Below, piece after piece: positions 1-4,989 of a stretch of 5,758 nt of DNA. Each line of letters begins with the position of its first letter. Position 1 is the first letter of the stretch. A program made the position numbers and the translations under genes. The stretch spans positions 1 to 5,758 of the forward strand of contig JAQGNM010000322.1 of NCBI GenBank assembly GCA_028291845.1. The letters run 5' to 3'. This stretch comes from Massilia sp. (GTDB taxonomy: Bacteria; Pseudomonadota; Gammaproteobacteria; Burkholderiales; Burkholderiaceae_D). A model generated the notes under the pieces. That model worked only from the letters and a program-made list of their open reading frames with translations, was not told the DNA's origin and searched no databases.

Positions 1-335
1 GGCCCGACCCGGACGGCGGCGCCACCGTGCACTTCGCCGGCATCGGCAATATCGCCGCCTGCCTGATCGGCGTGGGCAAGCGCCGCCAGATGGTTTCGCA
101 TAACGGCATCGTCGGCCACAACGTGCGCAAGGTGCAGGAATTCGCGCACCCGTGCGAGGCCGGCAGCCTGTTCATCATGCACTCGGACGGCCTGTCGTCG
201 CAATGGGACCTGGACGCCCATCCGGGCCTGGAAGCCTGCCATCCGCTGGTGATCGCCGCGGTCCTGCTGCGCGACTATGCGCGTGCGCGCGACGACGCCA
301 GCGTGATGGTGCTGCGCTACAGCGGCGGCGCCTGA
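1..335 (+). CDS. SpoIIE/RsbX-like PP2C serine phosphatase, C-terminal part (5' end outside window)
   Basis: This is the C-terminal piece of a PP2C-fold (SpoIIE/RsbX-type) serine/threonine phosphatase. The frame is open from base 3, and the GTG at 27 is an internal valine, so the start lies left of the window. Visible motifs are FAGIGNIAA, a histidine-rich turn HNGIVGHNVRKVQEF, the metal-site motif HSDGL (Asp codon 186-188), and RDDASVMV near the end (Asp codons 291-296), which is the usual final metal-binding aspartate region. In RsbX and its relatives this enzyme dephosphorylates STAS-domain proteins such as RsbS and RsbR and so resets a partner switch. Many proteobacterial versions carry an N-terminal ATP-binding domain, which cannot be seen here. 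It ends 17 nt before the kinase gene, so the two are probably cotranscribed. The family assignment is firm. The substrate is inferred from the RsbT-like neighbour. Confidence 0.85.
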   Translation, partial: PDPDGGATVHFAGIGNIAACLIGVGKRRQMVSHNGIVGHNVRKVQEFAHPCEAGSLFIMHSDGLSSQWDLDAHPGLEACHPLVIAAVLLRDYARARDDASVMVLRYSGGA

Positions 336-338
336 CCC

Positions 339-342
339 GGAG
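339..342 (+). promoter_or_regulatory. Shine-Dalgarno for the RsbT-histidine kinase gene
   Basis: GGAG lies 10 nt before the ATG at 353, just after the phosphatase stop at 333-335. It supports 353 as the start. The longer in-frame extension upstream overlaps the phosphatase gene and has no family-like sequence. Confidence 0.6.
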
Positions 343-352
343 CCTTGCGACG

Positions 353-1750
353 ATGCCGACCACGCGCCTGCTCAACTTCGCCATCGAGGGACCGGCCGAT
401 GTCGTCACGGTGCGCCAGCGCGCGCGCCAGCTGTCGGTGATGCTCGGCTTTTCGCAGCAGGAGCAGGTGCGCATCGCCACCGCGGTGTCGGAACTGGCGC
501 GCTGCGTGTGCCGCCGCGTGTATGGCGGACGGGCGCTGTTCGCCTTCGAGGCCGAGGGGCGCGGGCGCAGCCTGGCGGTGACGATCCGCGACAACGGCGG
601 CGCCGAAAAGTCGGCCAACGTCCGCGCCGGCGAGCAGCGGCCGCCAGCGGTGGATTCGAACGAGAGCGCGCGCCAGCTCGACATCGCCATCGTCACCGCG
701 CAGCGCCTGATGGACCGCTGCGAAGTGAGCCGCCAGAGCGACCATGCGCTGACGGTGACGATGAGCAAGCAACTGGCGGCGGCGCAGAGCGTCGACCAGG
801 TGGCGCTGGCGCAGCTGGCCGAGCAGCTGGCGCAGGCGCCGGCCGCCGACAGCTTCGTCGAGGCCCAGCAGCAGAACCACGAACTGGCCGCGGCCCTGGC
901 CGAGCTGCGCGAGCTCCAGGACGATTTGTTGGCGCTCACCCGCGAGCTCGAGGACACCAACCGCGGCGTGGTGGCGCTGTACGCCGAGATCGAGGAAAAG
1001 GCGGAAAAGATCCGCAAGGCCGACGAAATGAAGTCGCGCTTTCTGTCCAATACGAGCCATGAACTGCGCACCCCGCTGTCGTCGATCCGCGCCCTGACCC
1101 AGCTGCTGCTCGACCGCATGGACGGCGAGCTGTCGGTCGAGCAGGAGCGCCAGATCATGTTCATCGCCAGCGCCGCCAACGACTTGTCGAACCTGGTCAA
1201 CGACCTGCTCGACCTGGCCAAGATCGAAGCGGGCAAGGTCAACATCAGCGTCGCCCCGATCGACGTCGGCGCCTTGTTCGGCGCGCTGCGCGCGATGCTG
1301 CGCCCGCTGGCGCAAAACCCGGCGATCGTCCTGCACTTCATCGAACCGGAGCCGCCCGTCGACTTCGATTCGGACGAGCCGAAGGTGGCGCTGATCCTGC
1401 GTAATTTCGTCTCCAACGCGCTCAAGTTCACCGAGGCCGGCAGCGTCACCGTCGCGCTGGCGCCGCACCCCGACCCGGCCATGCTGCGTTTCGACGTCAC
1501 CGACACCGGCATCGGCATCGCGCCGCAGCACCTGCACCTGATTTTCGAGGAGTTCAGCCAGATCGAGCACCCCCTGCAGCGCGGCGTCAAGGGCACCGGC
1601 CTGGGCCTGCCGCTGTGCCGCAAGTTCGCCACCCTGCTGGGCGGCGAGGTGCAGGTGGCCAGCACGCCCGGCGCCGGCTCGACCTTCAGTCTGATCCTTC
1701 CCCGCCACCTTTCGTTTTCCGTTTCCGCCTCCGAAATGGCCCCAGCATGA
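353..1750 (+). CDS. Histidine kinase with N-terminal degenerate RsbT-like GHKL domain
   Basis: This is a cytosolic sensor kinase of 465 residues with no membrane segment or signal peptide. Residues about 1-137 resemble the anti-sigma/RsbT-type serine kinase fold (IATAVSELAR, then RLMDRCEV near its end). Residues about 140-230 are Gln/Glu/Leu-rich and predicted coiled coil. A HisKA domain follows with NTSHELRTPL (phospho-accepting His236), then HATPase_c with the N box at Asn355, G1 DTGIGI from Asp384, F box IFEEFSQ, and G2 GTGLGL from Gly414. The histidine kinase part therefore looks active. The RsbT-like part does not: the N-box Asn is Cys51, G1 reads RDNGG (Asp80), and the glycine loop is QLDIAI (108-113). 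A plausible role is sensing a stressosome-type partner through the dead domain and passing phosphate to the next gene's REC domains. The ATG at 353 has GGAG upstream, and the 3' end overlaps the hybrid kinase by 4 nt. The partner and signal are inference. Confidence 0.88.
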   Translation: MPTTRLLNFAIEGPADVVTVRQRARQLSVMLGFSQQEQVRIATAVSELARCVCRRVYGGRALFAFEAEGRGRSLAVTIRDNGGAEKSANVRAGEQRPPAVDSNESARQLDIAIVTAQRLMDRCEVSRQSDHALTVTMSKQLAAAQSVDQVALAQLAEQLAQAPAADSFVEAQQQNHELAAALAELRELQDDLLALTRELEDTNRGVVALYAEIEEKAEKIRKADEMKSRFLSNTSHELRTPLSSIRALTQLLLDRMDGELSVEQERQIMFIASAANDLSNLVNDLLDLAKIEAGKVNISVAPIDVGALFGALRAMLRPLAQNPAIVLHFIEPEPPVDFDSDEPKVALILRNFVSNALKFTEAGSVTVALAPHPDPAMLRFDVTDTGIGIAPQHLHLIFEEFSQIEHPLQRGVKGTGLGLPLCRKFATLLGGEVQVASTPGAGSTFSLILPRHLSFSVSASEMAPA

Positions 1751-3741
1751 ACCAGCAGACCGTGATCCTCAACGTCGACGACAACGACGGCGCCCGCTAC
1801 GTCAAGAGCCGCATCCTGATGGGCGCGGGCTTCCATGTCGAGGAGGCGGCCAACGGCACCGACGCCCTCGAAAAAGTGGCGCAGCTGCTGCCGGCGCTGG
1901 TGCTGCTCGACGTCAAACTGCCCGACATCAACGGCATCGAGGTATGCCGCCGCATCAAGGCCGATCCGGCCACCGCCAACGTGCTGGTGCTGCAAACCTC
2001 GGCGGCGCTGACCGGGCGCGAAGACAAGATCCGCGGCCTCGAGGGCGGCGCCGACAATTACCTGGCCGCCCCCATCGAAGCCGACGAGCTGGTGGCCAAC
2101 GTGCGCGCCTTGTTGCGCCTGCAGCAAACCCGTTTCGACCTGGCCAACAGCGAAGAACGCTTTCGCCAGCTGGCCGAAAACATCGACGACGTGTTCTGGA
2201 TGTTCAATCTCGACGACGGCGCCCTGCTGTACGTGAGCGACGCCTACAGCCGTATCTGGGGACGGCCGAGCGCCGCCCTGGCGCAGCATCCCGACGACTG
2301 GATCGCCAGCATTCATCCGCACGACCGGCCGTCGCTGGCGCAGCGCTGGAACGCGCTGATGGCGCTGGCGCCGTACGACGAGGAGTACCGGGTGGTGGGA
2401 GCCAACGGCGCCCTGCGCTGGGTGCGCGACCGCGCCTTCCTGGTGCGCGACGCGCGCGAGCAGCCGTACCGCATCGCCCGCATCACCAGCGACATCACCG
2501 GCCGCAAGGAACTCGAGAGCCGCCTGCGCGTGGCCGACGACAACAAGAACAATTTTCTGGCCACCCTGGCGCACGAACTGCGCAATCCCCTCAGCCCGAT
2601 CCGCACCGCGGTCGAACTGCTCGGCCGCCCGGAAGGCGACGAGCTACAAGGCCACAGCGCCGCCGAAGTGCACGCCAGGGCGCGCGGGGTGATCTCGCGC
2701 CAGGTCGACCACCTGACCCACCTGGTCGACGACCTGCTCGACATCGCCCGCATTTCCGAAGGCAAGCTCACTTTGCGGCAAGAGGCGCTGGAATTGCATG
2801 GCGTGTTCAAGGCGGCGCTGGAAACGGCCGCGCCGATGCTGGAAGCGCGCCATCACAGTTTCAGCGCCGCGCTGCCGTCCGCGCCCCTGTGGGTATGGGG
2901 CGACGCGGTGCGGCTGGCGCAATCGATCGGCAACCTGCTGCACAACGCCGCCAAATTCACTTCGCCCCATGGCGTCATCGCGCTGTCGGCGCGCGCCACC
3001 GAGGCGGACGGCAAACCGGTGGTGGCGATCACCGTCAGCGACAACGGCATCGGCATCGCCGCCGCCAACCTGCCGCATATTTTCGACATGTTCACCCAGG
3101 GCGAATTCGCCCCCGACCGCGCCCACGACGGCCTCGGCATCGGCCTGTCGCTGGTATCGACCCTGGTCCGCCTGCATGGCGGCCAACTGGAGGCGAGCAG
3201 CGCCGGCGCCGGCCTTGGCAGCGCCTTCACCGTCACCCTGCCGCTGATCGACGCCCCAAGCGGCGCCGCGGCGATTGAAACTTCGATGGAAACGGCTGCG
3301 GCGCCAGCTGCCGCGGCGCAGGGTAAGGTCGACGCCGACGCCGACGCCGACAGCGGCGCTGCCGAGGGCCTCTCCATCATCCTGGTCGACGACAACGTCG
3401 ATTCGGCCGAGATGATGTGCGACCTGCTCGAGGCGCTCGGACACCGCGCCACCCTGGCCCACGACGGCGCCGGCGCCCTGGCGCTGACCGAGGCACTGGC
3501 CGCCGCCGGCGCGCGCGCGCCCGACGTCATGATCCTCGACATCGGCCTGCCCGACATGGACGGCAGCGAACTGGCGCGCCGCCTGCGCGCCATGCCCGCA
3601 CTGTCGGCCACCCGCCTGGTGGCCCACACCGGCTACGGCGCGCCGCACGACCACGAAAAAACCCGCGCCGCCGGTTTCGATGTGCACCTGGTGAAACCGG
3701 CCAGCATCGAGCAGTTACAGGCGGCGCTGCGCGGAAAATAA
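1747..3741 (+). CDS. Hybrid histidine kinase, REC-PAS-HisKA-HATPase-REC
   Basis: This is a soluble hybrid kinase of 664 residues. REC1 (about 5-122) has the acidic pair Asp11/Asp12, phospho-acceptor Asp55 (LLDVKLPD) and Ser85, but Ala108 stands where the conserved Lys normally is. A PAS_3/PAC-type domain follows (about 134-255, from NSEERF to DITGRK). HisKA has LAHELRNPLSPI (His276). HATPase_c has Asn400 in the N box, DNGIGI from Asp432, F box IFDMFTQ, and GLGIGL from Gly462. An Ala-rich linker with an Asp-Ala repeat leads to REC2 (about 543-664), complete with Asp548/Asp549, Asp598 (ILDIGLPD), Thr628 and Lys650. There is no DNA-binding domain, so output must go through REC2, an Hpt protein or a partner regulator. 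The ATG at 1747 overlaps the upstream stop (ATGA) and has no clear Shine-Dalgarno, which points to translational coupling and a matched stoichiometry with the RsbT-type kinase. REC1 is a natural target for His236 of that kinase (inference). Confidence 0.92.
   Translation: MNQQTVILNVDDNDGARYVKSRILMGAGFHVEEAANGTDALEKVAQLLPALVLLDVKLPDINGIEVCRRIKADPATANVLVLQTSAALTGREDKIRGLEGGADNYLAAPIEADELVANVRALLRLQQTRFDLANSEERFRQLAENIDDVFWMFNLDDGALLYVSDAYSRIWGRPSAALAQHPDDWIASIHPHDRPSLAQRWNALMALAPYDEEYRVVGANGALRWVRDRAFLVRDAREQPYRIARITSDITGRKELESRLRVADDNKNNFLATLAHELRNPLSPIRTAVELLGRPEGDELQGHSAAEVHARARGVISRQVDHLTHLVDDLLDIARISEGKLTLRQEALELHGVFKAALETAAPMLEARHHSFSAALPSAPLWVWGDAVRLAQSIGNLLHNAAKFTSPHGVIALSARATEADGKPVVAITVSDNGIGIAAANLPHIFDMFTQGEFAPDRAHDGLGIGLSLVSTLVRLHGGQLEASSAGAGLGSAFTVTLPLIDAPSGAAAIETSMETAAAPAAAAQGKVDADADADSGAAEGLSIILVDDNVDSAEMMCDLLEALGHRATLAHDGAGALALTEALAAAGARAPDVMILDIGLPDMDGSELARRLRAMPALSATRLVAHTGYGAPHDHEKTRAAGFDVHLVKPASIEQLQAALRGK
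3331..3351 (+). repeat. Hexamer repeat (GACGCC)3-GAC in hybrid kinase linker
   Basis: Three and a half perfect copies of GACGCC encode alternating Asp-Ala in the disordered, Ala-rich linker between the HATPase domain and REC2 of the hybrid kinase. Such a hexamer array can change copy number without shifting frame, so linker length may vary between strains. Confidence 0.7.
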
Positions 3742-3750
3742 GCGGCTGGG

Positions 3751-3774
3751 CGGCGCTTGCGCCGACCGTTGTTT
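3751..3774 (+). terminator. Possible weak terminator after the kinase operon
   Basis: Ten nt after the hybrid kinase stop there is a perfect inverted repeat CGGCGC-TT-GCGCCG (3751-3764), which can form a 5-bp stem with a CTTG loop. A T-rich but interrupted stretch (TTGTTTGT) follows 4 nt later. The stem is short and the T tract is poor, so this may be only a partial terminator or a chance GC palindrome. Confidence 0.35.
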
Positions 3775-3803
3775 GTCGTCGATTGCCGTTCATATTGCGC
3801 AGT

Positions 3804-3817
3804 GCACTCTTGAGTGC
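3804..3817. promoter_or_regulatory. 14-nt perfect palindrome, possible operator
   Basis: GCACTC-TT-GAGTGC is a perfect 6-bp inverted repeat with a 2-nt centre. It overlaps a second perfect 8-nt palindrome, AGTGCACT (3801-3808). It lies just upstream of the best promoter-like stretch in the spacer and about 70 nt before the acyl-CoA dehydrogenase-like remnant, a position that would suit a dimeric repressor or activator. Which factor would bind is not evident. Confidence 0.35.
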
Positions 3818-3846
3818 GTGACCGTACAGTCGATCTGCATAATAAC
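3818..3846 (+). promoter_or_regulatory. Weak sigma70-like promoter candidate
   Basis: GTGACC (3818-3823) and AATAAC (3841-3846) each match the -35 and -10 consensus at 4 of 6 bases, with a 17-nt spacer. CATAAT (3838-3843) is a better -10 (5 of 6) but has no suitable -35. This is the most AT-rich piece of the spacer and lies 38 nt before the ATG at 3884. It is only a guess at a promoter for the remnant gene. Confidence 0.25.
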
Positions 3847-3850
3847 GATA

Positions 3851-3883
3851 CGATAAGTCTTTCCCGATTGCTCTGACTTATCG
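3851..3883. repeat. 9-bp perfect inverted repeat abutting the next start codon
   Basis: CGATAAGTC (3851-3859) and GACTTATCG (3875-3883) are exact reverse complements around a 15-nt loop. The right arm ends on the base just before the ATG at 3884. The left arm is also preceded by a second CGATA (3846-3850). It could be an operator bound as DNA or an mRNA hairpin at the ribosome-binding position. No Shine-Dalgarno is visible here. Confidence 0.6.
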
Positions 3884-4427
3884 ATGCTCTCCGCTGTTCC
3901 CCCTTTGCCTTTCTCTGTCCCGGGCGATACCCGCCTTGCCGCCGCTTTGCACGCCTGCGGGCCAGAGCGCCGCCGCCGCTTTGCACAGCCTGGTTGATGC
4001 CGGGCTTGACCATCATCCACTGATGCCGTGGCCGGGCGGCGGCGACACGCTGTCGCGCTGGCGCACCCTGGCCGCGGTCGGCGCGCACGACCTGGCCCTG
4101 GCCAAGCTGTTCGAAGGCCACACCGACGCCCTGGCAATCCTGCACGAGGCAGGCATCGACCAGCCGGGCGGCGACGATGCAAGTTCCGACAATGTAAATT
4201 CGTTCACCTGGGGCACCTGGTGCGCGGAGCCACCCGATGCGCGCCTGCAGCTGCGCCAGGGCGGCAGCGGCTGGTACGTCGACGGCCGCAAATCCTGGTG
4301 CTCGGGCGCGCGCACGGTCTCGCACGCGCTGGTCAGCTGCTGGAACGAGGCCGGCGAAGCAGTGCTGGCGGCGGTCGAGATGGGGCACGCCGGCATCGCC
4401 TTTGACGCTATCGCCGTGCCCGCGTGA
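3884..4427 (+). pseudogene. Acyl-CoA dehydrogenase-like gene, frameshifted and 3'-truncated
   Basis: This is a remnant of an acyl-CoA dehydrogenase-like flavoprotein. From the ATG at 3884 the frame reads MLSAVPPLPFSVPGDTRLAA and on to about 3967, then runs into out-of-frame Arg codons and a stop. The family-like sequence resumes one base over, with AAALHSLVDAGLD, then DLALAKLFEGHTDALAIL (N-terminal helical domain) and GRKSWCSGARTVSHALVSCW (middle beta domain). It stops at 4425-4427 after AGIAFDAIAVPA. About 180 residues survive. The C-terminal helical domain, which normally holds the catalytic Glu and much of the FAD/tetramer contact, is missing, and no other frame downstream of 4427 resumes the family. 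There is no good Shine-Dalgarno. Family recognition is by motif only. A protein started at the TTG at 3936 would still lack the C-terminal half. An assembly error could explain the frameshift but not the truncation. Confidence 0.7.
3938..3986 (+). repeat. 15-bp direct repeat around the frameshift
   Basis: GCCGCCGCTTTGCAC occurs at 3938-3952 and again at 3972-3986, 34 nt apart. Both copies read as AAALH, but in different frames. A following GCCTG / AGCCTG extends the similarity with a one-base offset. Confidence 0.75.
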
Positions 4428-4514
4428 GGAGACGTCGACCCGACGCGGCGCGACATTGTCTGGTTGATCAGCTTCAAACTTGGGAGTAAGCTCGGCAACG
4501 CCATTTACTTTTCC

Positions 4515-4519
4515 AGGAG
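4515..4519 (+). promoter_or_regulatory. Shine-Dalgarno for the VOC gene
   Basis: AGGAG lies 5 nt before the ATG at 4525. It fixes this start over the in-frame alternative at 4480, whose extra residues do not resemble the family. Confidence 0.8.
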
Positions 4520-4524
4520 CGCTC

Positions 4525-4902
4525 ATGAAACGTGTCACCGGCATCGGCGGTATCTTCTTCAAGTCGCCCGACCCCGAACGCCTGACGGCGTGGTACCGCA
4601 GCCATCTCGGCATGGACATCGAGGCCTGGGGCGGGGTGGCGTTCCAGTGGGGCGGCCCGGACAATCCGGGCGGCACCGGCACCACCATCTGGAGCGCCTT
4701 CAAGCAGGACAGCGACACCTTCAGCGCCCCCTTCATGATCAACTACCGGGTGGCCGACCTGCACGGCCTGCTGACCGTGCTGCGCGCCGAAGGCTGCCAG
4801 GTGCTCGACAAGGTGGACGACTCCGAATACGGCAAATTCGGCTGGGTCATCGACCCTGACGGCAACAAGGTGGAGTTGTGGCAACCGCCGGCAGGCAGCT
4901 GA
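4525..4902 (+). CDS. VOC (glyoxalase/bleomycin-resistance fold) family protein
   Basis: This is a complete 125-residue, single-polypeptide VOC-fold protein, the usual size for small glyoxalase/dioxygenase-superfamily members. The two beta-alpha-beta-beta-beta halves are visible. The first runs from VTGIGGIFFKSPDPERL through WYRSHLGMDIEAWGG. The second runs from FMINYRVADLHGLLTVLR through EYGKFGWVIDPDGNKVELWQ. Glu117 (VELWQP) is the conserved C-terminal metal ligand of the superfamily. The usual first-strand His or Gln ligand appears as Gly in GIGGIFF. VOC proteins include glyoxalase I, resistance proteins that bind or modify drugs, and dioxygenases, and the substrate here cannot be told. It is soluble and probably dimeric. 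It is transcribed on its own or with the remnant 97 nt upstream, and it converges with the dehydrogenase on the other strand. Confidence 0.9.
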   Translation: MKRVTGIGGIFFKSPDPERLTAWYRSHLGMDIEAWGGVAFQWGGPDNPGGTGTTIWSAFKQDSDTFSAPFMINYRVADLHGLLTVLRAEGCQVLDKVDDSEYGKFGWVIDPDGNKVELWQPPAGS

Positions 4903-4926
4903 TAGAAAGTGCTGCCAATTAGCAGG

Positions 4927-4955
4927 GGGACTGGCAACCGAAGGGTGCCTGTCCC
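4927..4955. repeat. Imperfect 29-nt palindrome, REP-like element between convergent genes
   Basis: GGGAC-t-GGCA-a-CC-gaa-GG-g-TGCC-t-GTCCC pairs 11 of 13 positions around a GAA loop, with two symmetric mismatches (4932/4950 and 4937/4945). The half TGCCTGTCCC is of the type common in dispersed GC-rich REP palindromes of Oxalobacteraceae and related Betaproteobacteria (recalled, not searched). It lies 24 nt past the VOC stop and 34 nt past the end of the opposing gene, which is a typical REP location. No T tract follows on either strand, so it is not a textbook intrinsic terminator, although it could still slow polymerase or protect mRNA 3' ends. A smaller TGCT/AGCA stem (4910-4924) sits next to it. 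Confidence 0.6.
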
Positions 4956-4989
4956 ATGCTCGCAAAACTACGCTTACACTTTTGTTTTA

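Noticed and set aside
152..352. Extended N-terminus for the RsbT-histidine kinase
   Set aside because: The extension overlaps the phosphatase gene and is Arg/Ala-rich out-of-frame sequence. The ATG at 353 has GGAG upstream and begins the domain.
175..2574. Very long open frame on the minus strand (about 799 codons) with another of about 463 codons at 317-1708
   Set aside because: Both are antisense to well-supported kinase domains, are low-complexity Arg/Ala/Ser/Gly/Gln-rich, and show no family motifs. They are an effect of high GC.
1944..3278. 444-codon open frame on the plus strand inside the hybrid kinase
   Set aside because: It is out of frame with clear REC/PAS/HisKA motifs and is Arg/Pro/Gly-rich, so it is a frame shadow.
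3936..4427. Intact gene starting from TTG at 3936
   Set aside because: There is no ribosome-binding site, the first residues are not family-like, and the matching N-terminus is found in the other frame from 3884, so a broken gene fits better.
4464..4492. Promoter for the VOC gene (TTGATC, 17 nt, TAAGCT)
   Set aside because: The -10 matches only 3 of 6 bases and the surrounding AGCTT/AAGCT repeat is short, which is not enough to list as a feature.
3633..4742. 369-codon minus-strand frame covering the spacer and the acyl-CoA dehydrogenase-like remnant
   Set aside because: It crosses the kinase end, the spacer and the VOC gene in antisense, and no domain is recognisable. The plus strand carries the family motifs.
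4927..4955. Intrinsic terminator for the VOC gene or the dehydrogenase
   Set aside because: The hairpin is good but no T tract follows on either strand, so it was called REP-like instead.
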